From: Pseudoxanthomonas suwonensis 11-1
Lineage (GTDB): Bacteria; Pseudomonadota; Gammaproteobacteria; Xanthomonadales; Xanthomonadaceae
Assembly: GCF_000185965.1 (NCBI RefSeq)
Contig: NC_014924.1
Location: forward strand, 496,001-560,000
Length of the DNA stretch: 64,000 nt
Direction of reading: 5' to 3'
The translations under genes and the position numbers were made by a program. This document shows, one piece after another, positions 9,754-18,551 of the stretch (positions are counted from its first letter, which is position 1; each line of letters starts with the position of its first letter). The notes below the pieces were generated by a model. It was not told the origin of the DNA, did not search any database, and saw only the letters and a program-made list of their open reading frames with translations.

Positions 9754-10587
9754 TCAGGCGGCGCGGGCCAGTGCCGCGGGCGCGCCCAGCGGTGGGGCGC
9801 CGTACCAGTGCAGCTGGCCGGCCAGCGCGGCGACCTCGCCGAGTATCAGCAACGCCGGTGAACCCACCGCATGCGCCCGTGCGATCTGCGCGAGCCCGGC
9901 CAGGGTGCCGCTGACCACCCGCTGCTCCGGGCGCGAGCCGTTCTCGACCAGGGCGAACGGGGTGGACGGGGCCCGGCCTGCGGCCAGCAGGCGCTGCTGC
10001 AGCTGTTCCAGCGCGGCCACGCCCATGTACACGGCCAGGGTCTGGCGCTCCTGCGCCAGCGATTCCCAGTCCACGGCGTCGACCGAGTCGCGGCAGTGCG
10101 CGGTGACCAGGCGCAGCGACTGGGCGTGGTCGCGATGGGTGAGGGGAATGCCGGAGTAGGCGGCGCAGGCCGCTGCGGCGGTGATGCCCGGCACCACCTG
10201 GAACGGGATGCCATGGCTGCGCAGGAACTCCAGCTCCTCGCCGCCGCGGCCGAACACGAACGGGTCGCCGCCCTTGAGCCGGACCACGCGCTGGCCGCCG
10301 CGGGCATGGCGCAGCATCAGGGCGTGGATGTCCTCCTGCGGCATGCTGTGGTTGCCTGCCGACTTGCCGACCTCGACCAGCAGCGCCTGCGGGTTGGCCA
10401 GGGCCAGCACGCCGGGGCCGACCAGGCGGTCGTACAGCACCACCTCGGCCGCCTCCAGCGCGCGCAGCGCATGCAGGGTCAGCAGGCCCGGATCGCCCGG
10501 GCCGGCGCCGACCAGGGTGACGCTGCCCGGGGCCAGGGCCAGGTTCGAGCCGGAAGCGGGGGCGGCGGCGCTGGTCGGCAGGCTCAC
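9754..10587 (-). CDS. cobA: Uroporphyrinogen-III C-methyltransferase
   Basis: A 277-residue SUMT. It methylates uroporphyrinogen III twice with SAM to give precorrin-2, the precursor of sirohaem. Motifs: [13 protein letters not shown] at the N-terminus, [16 protein letters not shown] in the middle, VPGITAA and GIPLTHR after it, and the late [16 protein letters not shown] block. It is a stand-alone CobA-type enzyme without the dehydrogenase/ferrochelatase half of CysG, so that activity must be encoded elsewhere. Its position in front of cysK and in the sulfate reduction locus fits sirohaem supply to sulfite reductase CysI. It could also feed cobalamin synthesis, but no cobalamin genes are present here. 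Confidence 0.93.
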   Translation of the reverse strand: MSLPTSAAAPASGSNLALAPGSVTLVGAGPGDPGLLTLHALRALEAAEVVLYDRLVGPGVLALANPQALLVEVGKSAGNHSMPQEDIHALMLRHARGGQRVVRLKGGDPFVFGRGGEELEFLRSHGIPFQVVPGITAAAACAAYSGIPLTHRDHAQSLRLVTAHCRDSVDAVDWESLAQERQTLAVYMGVAALEQLQQRLLAAGRAPSTPFALVENGSRPEQRVVSGTLAGLAQIARAHAVGSPALLILGEVAALAGQLHWYGAPPLGAPAALARAA

Positions 10588-10631
10588 GGCGGAGGCCTCG
10601 CAGGATGGGAAGCCGACCGTACGCCGGCCTC

Positions 10632-10680
10632 ATAACAGGCGGAAATAACTTGGGGCCCAATGCTCATGCTTTCGGGTTAT
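10632..10680. promoter_or_regulatory. Candidate CysB-type operator between cobA and the cysB-type gene
   Basis: In the 159-bp divergent region, ATAAC occurs at 10632-10636 and 10645-10649 and GTTAT at 10676-10680. The segment CTCATGCTTTCGGGTTAT (10663-10680) matches CTTATGCTTCCCGCTTAT (17496-17513) in the cysJ/cysD divergent region at 14 of 18 positions. Such AT-rich islands in a 70% GC genome next to a LysR-type regulator fit an operator. The assignment to CysB is inference. Confidence 0.45.
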
Positions 10681-10746
10681 AAGAGCGTGAGCCGGATTGC
10701 CCTACAGTCCGTTGAGACCCGCCACGCCACCGCCGGACCCCGCGCC

Positions 10747-11730
10747 ATGACGCTCACCCAGCTGCGCTATCTGGTTGCCATCGCCGACGCCGGGCTGAAC
10801 ATCACCCTGGCCGCCGCGCGCGTGCACGCCACCCAGCCGGGCCTGTCCAAGCAGCTCAAGCAGCTGGAGGACGAGCTGGGTTTCCTGCTGTTCGTGCGCA
10901 AGGGCCGCAGCCTGGAGGCGATCACGCCCGCCGGCGCCGAGGTGCTGGAGCGCGCGCGGGTGATCCTGGCCGAGACCGCCAACATCCGCGCCTACGCCGC
11001 CAACCAGCGCCGTGACAACCAGGGCCAGCTGACCATCATCACCACGCACACCCAGTCGCGCTTCGTGCTGCCGCCGGCGATCGCGCGGATCAAGCGGGAT
11101 TTCCCCCAGGTGAGCGTGCACCTGCAGCAGGCCGCCGAGGGCGTGGCCCTGGACCTGCTCAGCCAGGGCGATGCCGACATGGCCGTGGTCAGCACCGCAG
11201 GCGGCGAGCCGCAGGGCGGCGTGGCGGTGCCGCTGTACCGCTGGCGCCGGCTGGCGCTGGTACCGCGCGGCCATCCGCTGGACCGCGCGGGGCGCGCGCC
11301 GGACATCAACGAGCTCTCGCAGCATCCGCTGATCAGCTACGAGTCCTCGGTGCGCCCGGAATCCTCGCTGCAGCGTGCGTTCCATTCGGTGGGGCTGGAG
11401 CCCAACCTGGCCCTGACCGCGCTGGATGCCGACCTGATCAAGACCTACGTGCGCGCCGGCCTGGGCGTGGGCCTGCTGGCGGAGATGGCGGTCAGCCTGG
11501 GCGACACCGACCTGCGCGGCTGGCCGGCGCCGCCTGAAATCAGCGAGTGCATCGCCTGGGCGGTGCTGCCGCGCGAGCGCGTGCTGCGCGACTACGCGCT
11601 GGAGCTGGTCCACGTGCTGGCCCCGCAGATCGACAAGCGCGACCTGCGCCGGGTGCTGGACGGCAACCAGGATCCCGACTGGCCGGTGCCGCCGACCTGG
11701 GAATCCCTGACCCAGACGATCACAAGCTGA
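10747..11730 (+). CDS. cysB: LysR-family transcriptional regulator, CysB type
   Basis: A 327-residue LysR-type activator very like CysB. Residues 1-60 form the winged helix-turn-helix: MTLTQLRYLVAIADAGLN, then ATQPGLSKQLKQLEDELGF and ITPAG, closely matching enterobacterial CysB. Residues about 93-310 form the inducer-binding domain (TTHTQSRFVLPPAI, YESSVRPESSLQRAF, DLIKTYVRAGLGVG). CysB activates sulfate assimilation genes when N-acetylserine or O-acetylserine signals sulfur need. The length and the position at the edge of the cys locus, divergent from cobA-cysK, support the name. The ATG at 10747 starts the canonical helix-turn-helix; an upstream in-frame ATG is not supported. Autoregulation through the shared upstream region is likely but unproven. 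Confidence 0.88.
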   Translation: MTLTQLRYLVAIADAGLNITLAAARVHATQPGLSKQLKQLEDELGFLLFVRKGRSLEAITPAGAEVLERARVILAETANIRAYAANQRRDNQGQLTIITTHTQSRFVLPPAIARIKRDFPQVSVHLQQAAEGVALDLLSQGDADMAVVSTAGGEPQGGVAVPLYRWRRLALVPRGHPLDRAGRAPDINELSQHPLISYESSVRPESSLQRAFHSVGLEPNLALTALDADLIKTYVRAGLGVGLLAEMAVSLGDTDLRGWPAPPEISECIAWAVLPRERVLRDYALELVHVLAPQIDKRDLRRVLDGNQDPDWPVPPTWESLTQTITS

Positions 11731-11739
11731 GCCGCGCCC

Positions 11740-12099
11740 TCAGGGCAATGGCGTCTGGTGATGCAGGGCCAGCAGCCACTGGTCCTGGTGGCGCACGTAG
11801 GTGGAACTGCACAGCGCGGCGTACGCGCCACCCGGCGCGCCACGCGAGGCGTGGGCGCGGTAGGCCAGTACCACCACCCCGGTGCCGTCGTCGGCAAGCA
11901 CCTGGTCGTCGAAGCGGACCGTTTCCCAGCGCGGGACCCCGCGGATCGAGGCGAGGGTGCCCGCGCGATCGAGCACGCCGACCGGTGGCGGCAGCACCAT
12001 GAGCGCCCCGGGTGCCAGGTGCTGCGCATGGAACGCGGCGTCGCCCAGCCAGAACTGCTGTTCCATGCGCCACAGCGGATGCGGAGACAGGCTGGCCAT
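11740..12099 (-). CDS. NTF2/SnoaL-like (DUF4440-type) protein
   Basis: A 119-residue protein with the cone-shaped NTF2-like fold pattern: a long N-terminal helix (LWRMEQQFWLGDAAFHAQHL), a short strand with a Pro-rich turn (MVLPPPVGVLDRAG), a helix, and four to five C-terminal strands ending in WLLALHHQTPLP. Family members include ketosteroid isomerase-like enzymes and many proteins of unknown role, so no reaction is assigned. The start codon overlaps the stop of the small upstream gene (TGATG at 12101-12097), which suggests translational coupling. It is convergent with the cysB-type gene, nine bases away. Confidence 0.75.
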   Translation of the reverse strand: MASLSPHPLWRMEQQFWLGDAAFHAQHLAPGALMVLPPPVGVLDRAGTLASIRGVPRWETVRFDDQVLADDGTGVVVLAYRAHASRGAPGGAYAALCSSTYVRHQDQWLLALHHQTPLP

Positions 12100-12245
12100 C
12101 AGGACTTCCCGTCGTCGCGGTTATCGCCGGCTTCCGCGTCGTCACCCGGTCTGCTGCGCCTGCCCGAAGTCGCCAGCGACAGGGCGATGCCCAGGGCGAT
12201 GCCGGTAGCGAGGGAAATGCCTTTCCCGCCGTGCTCGCGTGCCAT
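12099..12245 (-). CDS. Small hydrophobic protein, 48 residues
   Basis: A short gene of unknown function. The peptide begins MAREHGGKGISLATGIALG and continues with a Gly/Ala/Leu-rich segment (residues 9-28) that could span a membrane once, followed by an acidic, Arg- and Asp-rich tail. Support comes from a strong Shine-Dalgarno (GGAGG five bases upstream of the ATG) and from its one-base overlap with the start of the NTF2-like gene downstream, which suggests an operon. The repeated glycines resemble glycine-zipper helices. It could also be a leader peptide that controls its neighbour. Confidence 0.5.
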   Translation of the reverse strand: MAREHGGKGISLATGIALGIALSLATSGRRSRPGDDAEAGDNRDDGKS

Positions 12246-12407
12246 GTCGCCTCCGCCGGGTATCCAGGTCGCCGGCAGTCTGCGCCGGCAACGGTGGACG
12301 CCGTGTGGCGCCCGGCTGGCGGTGCTCGCAGGTTTTTTCGGGGCGGTTACCCGCGGCCCGTCGCGACCCTCCGGTAAACTGGCCGCCCCACCGCCAGCAG
12401 AAGCCGC

Positions 12408-12791
12408 ATGAACACCATCATGGTCCCCGTCTCGGTCGGGGAGCTCGTCGACAAGATCACGATCCTGGAGATCAAGGCCGAGCGCATCGACGATGCGGGC
12501 AAGCGCGCCAACGTCGTGCGCGAGCTGGAGGGCCTGCTGCCGCTGTGGGAGAAGACCGGCGCCGGCTCGCCGGAGCTGGACGCGCTGAAGCTGAAGCTGC
12601 GCGACGTCAACGAGCGCATGTGGGACGTGCAGGACGCGCTGCGCGCGAAGGAAGCCGCGCAGGACTTCGGTCCGGAATTCGTCGGACTGGCGCGCGCGGT
12701 CGCCGCCCACAACGGCGAGCGCGTCGGCTACAAGAACGACATCAACCGGCTGGCCGGCTCGCAGTTCATCGAGGAAAAGCAGTACCGCTGA
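12408..12791 (+). CDS. DUF6165 family protein
   Basis: A 127-residue, highly charged, mainly helical protein that matches the DUF6165 family pattern: VPVSVGELVDKITILEIKAERI at the N-terminus in two blocks, a middle with a conserved WEKTG, and ENDINRL-type residues near the end (KNDINRLAGS) followed by EEKQYR. Its function is unknown. It has no obvious signal peptide or membrane segment and is probably cytosolic. TAAACT at 12375-12380 may be its -10 element, 27 bases upstream of the ATG. It is convergent with cysH; a short GC-rich spacer with an inverted repeat lies between them. Confidence 0.8.
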   Translation: MNTIMVPVSVGELVDKITILEIKAERIDDAGKRANVVRELEGLLPLWEKTGAGSPELDALKLKLRDVNERMWDVQDALRAKEAAQDFGPEFVGLARAVAAHNGERVGYKNDINRLAGSQFIEEKQYR

Positions 12792-12926
12792 GCGGTGCCC
12801 CTCGCCTCATGGGGCAAAGAGGGAGCGTTTGCATCTCACCGGTTCGCGCTCCCCTGCGCGCCCTCGCGCTGGCGCGGGGGGCTGAGGTGCCAACCGGATC
12901 GGCGCGCAGCTGTGCAGCCGCCCGAT

Positions 12927-12958
12927 CCTCTCCCCCGACCCTCTTCCGCAGGGAGAGG
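12927..12958. repeat. CCTCTCCC/GGGAGAGG inverted repeat
   Basis: An 8-bp inverted repeat with a 16-base loop in the spacer between the DUF6165 gene and cysH. CTCTCCC...GGGAGAG dispersed palindromes are frequent in intergenic DNA of this bacterial group, so this may be one copy, and it may act as a transcription barrier for the two convergent genes. Confidence 0.4.
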
Positions 12959-12972
12959 AGCTACTCCATTGC

Positions 12973-13713
12973 TCAGATATCCTCGTGGATCCCGCACTCG
13001 CGCTTGAGGCCGAAGAAGCGGGTTTCCTCGTCCTTCATGCCGGGCTCCCAGCGCTTGGTGGTGTGGAAGTCGCCAATCGAGACATAGCCTTCGTGCCACA
13101 GCGGGTGGTAGGGCAGGTCGTGCTTCTTCAGGTACTGCCACACGTCGCGGTCGCTCCAGTCCGCGATCGGGCTGACCTTCAGGCGGTTGCCGCGCATCTG
13201 CAGGATCGGGGTATTGGCGCGGCTGGCCGACTGGCTGCGGCGCAGGCCGGTGAACCAGGTGCCGGCGCCGAGGTCGTCCAGGGCACGGCGCATCGGCTCG
13301 ACCTTGCGCAGCTGGTTGTAGTTGTCCAGGCCTTCTACGCCCTGTTCCCACAAGCGGCCGTGGCGGGCTTCCATCCACGCGCGGCTGACCAGCGGGCGGT
13401 AGACCTTGAGGTTGAGCTGCAGGCGCTCGGTCAGCTCGTCGGCGAAGCGGTAGGTTTCCGGGAACAGGTAGCCGGTATCGACCAGGATCACCGGGATGTC
13501 CGGCTTCTGCACGGTGAGCATGTGCAGGGCCACCGCTGCCTGGGCGCCGAAGCTGGAGGACAGCACGTGCGTGCCCGGACCGTGCTCGAGCGCCCAGACC
13601 ACGCGCGCCTCGGCATCCATCGCCTCGAGCCGGGGGTTGAGCGCATCAAGGTCCAGCGCTGCGTGGGCGTCGCTGTTGGCGGCTTCGTGGGAGGTGGCGG
13701 CGTTGAGGCTCAT
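12973..13713 (-). CDS. cysH: Phosphoadenosine phosphosulfate reductase
   Basis: A 246-residue thioredoxin-dependent reductase that turns PAPS into sulfite and adenosine 3',5'-bisphosphate. The PP-loop-like N-terminal motif is [15 protein letters not shown], followed by [11 protein letters not shown] and the [10 protein letters not shown] phosphate-binding block. The catalytic cysteine is C240 in the C-terminal ECGIHEDI. I see no extra cysteine pairs of the kind that bind the 4Fe-4S cluster of APS reductases, so PAPS is the likely substrate, consistent with a CysC kinase domain encoded nearby. It is the last gene of the cysJ-cysI-cysH operon, 41 bp after cysI, and has a GGAG ribosome site 8 bases before the ATG. 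Confidence 0.95.
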   Translation of the reverse strand: MSLNAATSHEAANSDAHAALDLDALNPRLEAMDAEARVVWALEHGPGTHVLSSSFGAQAAVALHMLTVQKPDIPVILVDTGYLFPETYRFADELTERLQLNLKVYRPLVSRAWMEARHGRLWEQGVEGLDNYNQLRKVEPMRRALDDLGAGTWFTGLRRSQSASRANTPILQMRGNRLKVSPIADWSDRDVWQYLKKHDLPYHPLWHEGYVSIGDFHTTKRWEPGMKDEETRFFGLKRECGIHEDI

Positions 13714-13754
13714 GGGGACGCTCCGGTCCGGATACGACGGGGTCAGGCAAGAGG

Positions 13755-15473
13755 TCAGGCGGGTACGGCTTCGGCCTCGGCCGGTCCGACCTGGACATGG
13801 GTGGGATACGGGGGCAGGGCGACCAGACCGGCGCGGTGCAGGAAGTCGCCGAAGCGCTCCTCCGGCTGGCGCTCGGCCGCGTAGCGGGCCAGCAGCGGCT
13901 CCAGCTCCTCGAGGATCTGCGCCTCGGTGATGTTCTCGCGGTAGAGCGTGTTGAGCCGCTGGCCGCGATGGTCGGCGCCAAGCATCAGGTTGTAGCGGCC
14001 CGGGGCCTTGCCGACCAGGGCGATCTCGCCCAGGTAGGGACGCGAGCAGCCGTTCGGGCAGCCGGAGATGCGTAGCAGGATCGGCGCCTCGGCCAGGCCA
14101 TGCTTCTCCAGGATCGGCTGCAGCTTGCCGGCGAAACCGGGCAGGTAGCGCTCGGCCTCGGCCATGGCCAGGGCGCAGGTGGGCAGGGCGACGCAGGCCA
14201 TCGCGGTGCGCTGCAGCGCGGTCGGGGCGCGGTTCTCCAGGTCCAGCCCATGGTCGCGTACCAGTGTGTCGATGCGCTTGCGCTCGCCGGCCGGCACGTT
14301 GGCGATGACCAGGTTCTGGTTGGACGTCAGGCGGAACTCCCCGCGATGGACGTTGGCGATCTCGCGCAGCCCGGTCAGGTGCGGCGCACCGGGGCGGTCA
14401 GCGATGCGGCCGGACGGGATCGACAAGGTCAGGTGCCAGCGCCCGTCCTCGCCCTCGATCCAGCCGAAGCGGTCGCCGTTGTGCTCGAAGTGGAACGGGC
14501 GCGCCGGCTGCAGGCGGAAGCCGGCCAGCGCCTCCATGCGTGCGACGATGGCCTCCAGGCCGTTGTCGTCGATGGTGTACTTGAAGCGCGCGTGCTTGCG
14601 CTCGACCCGGTCGCCGAGGTCGCGCTGCACCACCACCGCGGCGCGGGCGATGTCGATCACCTGCTCCGGGGCGACGAAGCCGATCACGTTGCCCAGGCGC
14701 GGATAGGTCTTCGGGTCGCCGTGGCTCGCGCCCATGCCGCCGCCGATGGCGACGTTGAAGCCGGCCAGGCCGCCGGCGCCGTCATCGATGGCGATCAGGC
14801 CGAAGTCGTTGGCGAACACGTCCACGTCGTTCACCGGCGGCACGGCGATGGCCATCTTGAACTTGCGCGGCAGGTAGGTGGTGCCGTACACCGGGTCCTC
14901 TTCCTGCCCGCTGTCGGCCAGCTTCTCCTGGTCCAGCCAGATCTCGTAGTAGGCGCGGGTCTTCGGCAGGAACTCCAGCGACAGCTTCTGCGCCCACTCG
15001 TGCACCTGGGCGTGCAGGCCCGACAGCAGCGGATTGCTGCAGCCGAGCACGTTGCGGTTGACGTCGCCGCAGGCGGAGATGGTGTCCATCGCCGCGGCGT
15101 TGATCGCCTGCATGGTTGCCTTCAGCTCGCGCTTGACCACGCCGTGGAACTGGAAGGTCTGGCGGGTGGTGATGCGCAGCGAATGGTTGGCGAAGCGGGT
15201 GGCGATGGCGTCCATCCTGAGCCACTGCTCGGGGGTGAACACCCCGCCCGGTGCACGGATCCGGATCATGAACTGGTGCGCCGGCTCCAGCTTCTGCCGG
15301 CGGCGTTCGTCGCGGATGTCGCGGTCGTCCTGCTGGTAGGTGCCGTGGAACTTGACCAGGCGCTGGTCCTCGAAGGACAGCGAACCGGTGACCGGATCGG
15401 CCAGTCCCTCCAGCAGCGTGCCCCGCAGGCCGCGGCTGTTGATCTTGATGTCTTCGACGGAGGGATGGCTCAT
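13755..15473 (-). CDS. cysI: Sulfite reductase (NADPH) hemoprotein beta subunit
   Basis: A 572-residue sirohaem and 4Fe-4S protein that reduces sulfite to sulfide with six electrons delivered by CysJ. Visible blocks are the N-terminal [18 protein letters not shown], the sirohaem-binding Arg-rich region ([14 protein letters not shown]), and the cluster/sirohaem motif in the last third: CVALPTC (Cx5C) and [10 protein letters not shown] (Cx3C). The length matches the enterobacterial beta subunit. It lies downstream of cysJ with a 77-bp gap that holds a tandem repeat, and upstream of cysH. The start ([10 protein letters not shown]) is at the usual family N-terminus. CobA encoded nearby supplies the sirohaem precursor. 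Confidence 0.96.
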   Translation of the reverse strand: MSHPSVEDIKINSRGLRGTLLEGLADPVTGSLSFEDQRLVKFHGTYQQDDRDIRDERRRQKLEPAHQFMIRIRAPGGVFTPEQWLRMDAIATRFANHSLRITTRQTFQFHGVVKRELKATMQAINAAAMDTISACGDVNRNVLGCSNPLLSGLHAQVHEWAQKLSLEFLPKTRAYYEIWLDQEKLADSGQEEDPVYGTTYLPRKFKMAIAVPPVNDVDVFANDFGLIAIDDGAGGLAGFNVAIGGGMGASHGDPKTYPRLGNVIGFVAPEQVIDIARAAVVVQRDLGDRVERKHARFKYTIDDNGLEAIVARMEALAGFRLQPARPFHFEHNGDRFGWIEGEDGRWHLTLSIPSGRIADRPGAPHLTGLREIANVHRGEFRLTSNQNLVIANVPAGERKRIDTLVRDHGLDLENRAPTALQRTAMACVALPTCALAMAEAERYLPGFAGKLQPILEKHGLAEAPILLRISGCPNGCSRPYLGEIALVGKAPGRYNLMLGADHRGQRLNTLYRENITEAQILEELEPLLARYAAERQPEERFGDFLHRAGLVALPPYPTHVQVGPAEAEAVPA

Positions 15474-15479
15474 TGGTCG

Positions 15480-15521
15480 GGATTCGGGATTCGGGATTCG
15501 GGATTGGGGATTGGGGATTGG
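15480..15521. repeat. Six tandem heptamers between cysI and cysJ
   Basis: Three copies of GGATTCG followed by three of GGATTGG fill most of the 77-bp cysJ-cysI spacer. The unit is related to the GATTCG/GATTGG repeats at 18567-18647 and 46158-46257. It lies 6 to 48 bases upstream of the cysI start, where it displaces any obvious strong Shine-Dalgarno. Confidence 0.85.
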
Positions 15522-15550
15522 GGGACGTGCTTCCGTTGGACCGGACCGGG

Positions 15551-17404
15551 TCAGTAGACGTCGCGGGCGTAGCGCCCTTCGGCCTGCAGCGTGGTGAGGT
15601 ATTCGGCAGCCGCCTCGCGATCGCCGCCGTTGTGCGCGGCCACGATGTCCAGCAGCGCCGCGTGCACGTCCTTGCCCATGGCGATCGCGCCGCAGACGTA
15701 GAAGTGCGCGCCTTCCTGCAGCCAGGCGTAGACCTCGGCGCCGCGCTCGCGCAGCCGGTCCTGGACGTAGACCTTGCGCGGCTGGTCGCGGGAGAAGGCC
15801 AGGTCGAGGCGGTGCAGTTCCTTGCGCTGCAGGGCCTCCTGCCACTCGACCTGGTAAAGGAAGCCGGTGTTGAAGTGCTGGGTGCCGAAGAACAGCCAGT
15901 TGCGGCCGCCGGCGCCGGTTTCGGCGCGCTCCTGGACGAAGCCGCGGAACGGGGCCACGCCGGTGCCCGGGCCGACCATGATGATGTCGCGGCTGGCGTC
16001 GGCCGGAACGCGGAAGCGCTCGTTGGGCTCGATGTAGACCGGTACCTGGGCGCCTTCCTCCAGCGCGGCCAGGAACGCGCTGGCGGCGCCCAGGTGCGGC
16101 TGGCCGTGGGCCTGGTAGCGCAGCACGTCCACCGTCAGGTGCGCTTCCTCGCCCACGCGCTTGCGGCTGGAGGCGATCGAGTACAGGCGCTGCGCCTGCG
16201 GCCGCAGCGCGGCCAGCAGGGCCTGGTGGTCCCAATCCGCCGGCCAGCGACGCAGCACGTCCACCAGCTGGTGGTCCGCAAGCAACGCCGCCAGGCCGGC
16301 AGGCTGGGTCGGGTCGAGCAGCTGCTGCAGCGACGCGGCGCCGGAGCGCTCGGCGTGCGCGGCCAGGAACGGTCGCGAAAGACGGGTCAGTTCGCGCCGG
16401 GTGGCCAGCCACTCGTGCAGGGGTAGAGTCTCCTCTCCGATGGTGACGGCCGCGTTACCGTCGAGGCGGCTGGCCTCGAGCACCGACGCCACCAGGGATT
16501 CGGGGTTGCGATGGCGGATGCCCAGGGCATCGCCCGGCTCGTAGGCCAGGCCCGAGCCTTCCAGCGACAGCTCGACATGGCGGACGTCCTTCTCCACCGG
16601 GGCGTACTTCTGGAAGCCGGTACCACGGAACTCGCGGCCGGTGATCTGCTGGTTGGCCAGCACCTCGGCCGGGAACGGGCGCTCGTGCGACCAGCTGGCG
16701 GCCGGGCGCAGCGGGGTGACCGTGGCCAGGTGGCCGCCGGTGGCCGGGGCCGACGCGCGCAGCAGCTCGCCGGCCTTGGCCAGCGCCGCCTCGCGCCAGG
16801 GCGCGGCGACGGTGTCGATGTCCAGGTCGGCCTGGCCCAGGTCGTGGATGCGCTGCGCGCCCAGTTCGGCCAGGCGCGCGTCCAGCTTGCGGGCGATGCC
16901 GCAGAAGTCGGCGTAGCTGGTATCGCCCAGGCCCAGCACTGCGTACTTCAGTTCGGGCAGCTTCGGCGCGCGCTTGCCGGAAAGGAATTCGGTGAAACCA
17001 ATCGCGTCGTCCGGCGGATCGCCCTCGCCCTGGGTGCTGATGACGATATAGAGCAGGCGCTCGCCGGCCAGCTCGCGGGTCGGGTAGCTGTCGGTGCGGA
17101 CCAGGCGCACCGACAGGCCCGCGGCCTCGGCGGCCTGGGCCAGCTTCTCCGCCTCGCGGCGGGCATTGCCGGTCTGGCTGCCGTAGAGCACGGTCAGGCG
17201 CTGGCCGGCCTGCGCCGCCGCACCCGGGCCGCCACCCGCCAGCACGGCCAGCTGCGGCGCGCCCTGGCCCTGGGCCAGGCCGGCGGCGTAGCCGGACACC
17301 CACCACAGCGAGGGCGCATCCAGCCCATCGACCAGGCGCGCGAGCAGGACCTTGCGGTCCTCGTCCAGCGGGCCGGGGGAAAAGGCGGGGGACGCAGCGG
17401 TCAT
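15551..17404 (-). CDS. cysJ: Sulfite reductase (NADPH) flavoprotein alpha subunit
   Basis: A 617-residue diflavin reductase that passes electrons from NADPH through FAD and FMN to CysI. An N-terminal extension is followed by the flavodoxin domain with the FMN loop [10 protein letters not shown] (residues 71-80), then [11 protein letters not shown] and [11 protein letters not shown]. The FAD domain has RLYSIASS and GxGxxP-type [10 protein letters not shown]; the NADPH domain has WLFFGTQHF and the C-terminal [12 protein letters not shown] with the terminal aromatic residue RDVY. It is the first gene of the cysJ-cysI-cysH operon, divergent from cysD, with a candidate CysB-type operator in the shared 235-bp region. 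Confidence 0.96.
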   Translation of the reverse strand: MTAASPAFSPGPLDEDRKVLLARLVDGLDAPSLWWVSGYAAGLAQGQGAPQLAVLAGGGPGAAAQAGQRLTVLYGSQTGNARREAEKLAQAAEAAGLSVRLVRTDSYPTRELAGERLLYIVISTQGEGDPPDDAIGFTEFLSGKRAPKLPELKYAVLGLGDTSYADFCGIARKLDARLAELGAQRIHDLGQADLDIDTVAAPWREAALAKAGELLRASAPATGGHLATVTPLRPAASWSHERPFPAEVLANQQITGREFRGTGFQKYAPVEKDVRHVELSLEGSGLAYEPGDALGIRHRNPESLVASVLEASRLDGNAAVTIGEETLPLHEWLATRRELTRLSRPFLAAHAERSGAASLQQLLDPTQPAGLAALLADHQLVDVLRRWPADWDHQALLAALRPQAQRLYSIASSRKRVGEEAHLTVDVLRYQAHGQPHLGAASAFLAALEEGAQVPVYIEPNERFRVPADASRDIIMVGPGTGVAPFRGFVQERAETGAGGRNWLFFGTQHFNTGFLYQVEWQEALQRKELHRLDLAFSRDQPRKVYVQDRLRERGAEVYAWLQEGAHFYVCGAIAMGKDVHAALLDIVAAHNGGDREAAAEYLTTLQAEGRYARDVY

Positions 17405-17495
17405 CGCAAGGGCCTTGGGGTTCGACGTCGCAACTCGACGGAGGACCGATGGTAGGAACCCTCTTCCTGTATCTGAAACGGCCTGTGGTTATTGG

Positions 17496-17513
17496 CTTAT
17501 GCTTCCCGCTTAT
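17496..17513. promoter_or_regulatory. Candidate CysB-type operator between cysJ and cysD
   Basis: CTTATGCTTCCCGCTTAT lies inside an AT-rich island (GGTTATTGGCTTATGC...) in the otherwise GC-rich divergent region. It matches CTCATGCTTTCGGGTTAT upstream of cobA/cysB at 14 of 18 positions. The shared location upstream of divergent cys operons is the argument for a common regulator. Confidence 0.45.
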
Positions 17514-17639
17514 TTCAAGCGCCGGGCTGCGCGTGCGGATACTGCGCCTCCACCGTGTCCCGCCCTGCACGCCGTGCGGGGTGGTATGGCACGCGTCGCC
17601 GCCGGCGGCCTGCCCGGACCGCCCACTTCCCAGCTGCCG

Positions 17640-18551
17640 ATGAGCCTCTCCCACCGCCTGTCCCATCTCGACCGCCTTGAGGCGGAGAGCATCCATATCC
17701 TGCGCGAGGTGGCGGCCGAGTTCCGCAACCCGGTGCTGCTGTATTCGGTGGGCAAGGACAGCTCGGTGCTGCTGCACCTGCTGCTGAAGGCCTTCGCGCC
17801 GGCGCCACCGCCGATCCCGCTGCTGCACGTGGATACGCGCTGGAAGTTCCGCGAGATGATCGCCTTCCGCGACCGGCGCGCGGCCGAGACCGGGGTCGAG
17901 CTGCGGGTGCACATCAATCCCGACGGCGTCGCCCAGGGCATCGGCCCGGTCAGCCACGGCGCCACCGTGCATACCGACGTGATGAAGACCCAGGGCCTCA
18001 AGCAGGCGCTGGACAAGTGGAAGTTCGACGCCGCCATCGGCGGTGCGCGCCGCGACGAGGAGAAATCGCGCGCCAAGGAGCGGGTATTGTCCTTCCGCAA
18101 CGAGCACCACCGCTGGGACCCCAAGCGCCAGCGCCCGGAGCTGTGGAACCTGTACAACGCCCGCATCCGCACCGGCGAGAGCGTGCGCGCGTTCCCGCTG
18201 TCCAACTGGACCGAGCTGGACGTGTGGCTCTACATCTACCGCGAGAAGATCCCGGTGGTGCCGCTGTACCTGGCCGCCGAGCGCCCGGTGGTGGAGCGCG
18301 ACGGCGCCCTGATCATGGTCGACGACGAGCGCCTGCCGCTGCGGCCGGGCGAGGTGCCGCAGCTGCGCAAGGTCCGCTTTCGCACCCTCGGCTGCTATCC
18401 GCTGACCGGCGCGATCGAATCGGAGGCCGACAGCCTGGAGGCGATCATCGCCGAGATGCTGGTTGCCACCACCTCCGAGCGCCAGGGCCGGGTCATCGAC
18501 CACGACCCGACCGCGTCGATGGAGAAGAAGAAGCTCGAGGGGTATTTCTGA
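17640..18551 (+). CDS. cysD: Sulfate adenylyltransferase subunit 2
   Basis: A 303-residue PP-loop ATP pyrophosphatase that, with the GTPase subunit CysN, forms adenosine phosphosulfate from sulfate and ATP. The PP-loop is YSVGKDSSV (residues 35-43), followed by [29 protein letters not shown] and the C-terminal [17 protein letters not shown]. The length is typical. It starts the cysD-cysNC operon, divergent from cysJ. The stop codon overlaps the cysN start (TGATG at 18549-18553), so the two are translationally coupled as in other bacteria. The leader of about 130 bases is GC-rich after the candidate operator. Confidence 0.96.
   Translation: MSLSHRLSHLDRLEAESIHILREVAAEFRNPVLLYSVGKDSSVLLHLLLKAFAPAPPPIPLLHVDTRWKFREMIAFRDRRAAETGVELRVHINPDGVAQGIGPVSHGATVHTDVMKTQGLKQALDKWKFDAAIGGARRDEEKSRAKERVLSFRNEHHRWDPKRQRPELWNLYNARIRTGESVRAFPLSNWTELDVWLYIYREKIPVVPLYLAAERPVVERDGALIMVDDERLPLRPGEVPQLRKVRFRTLGCYPLTGAIESEADSLEAIIAEMLVATTSERQGRVIDHDPTASMEKKKLEGYF

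Noticed and set aside
12795-13007. Short plus-strand frame between the DUF6165 gene and cysH
   Set aside because: Composition and lack of a ribosome site suggest chance; the DNA holds a dispersed palindrome instead.
15480-15521. CRISPR-like array
   Set aside because: The units are contiguous heptamers without spacers and no cas genes are present; it is a simple tandem repeat.
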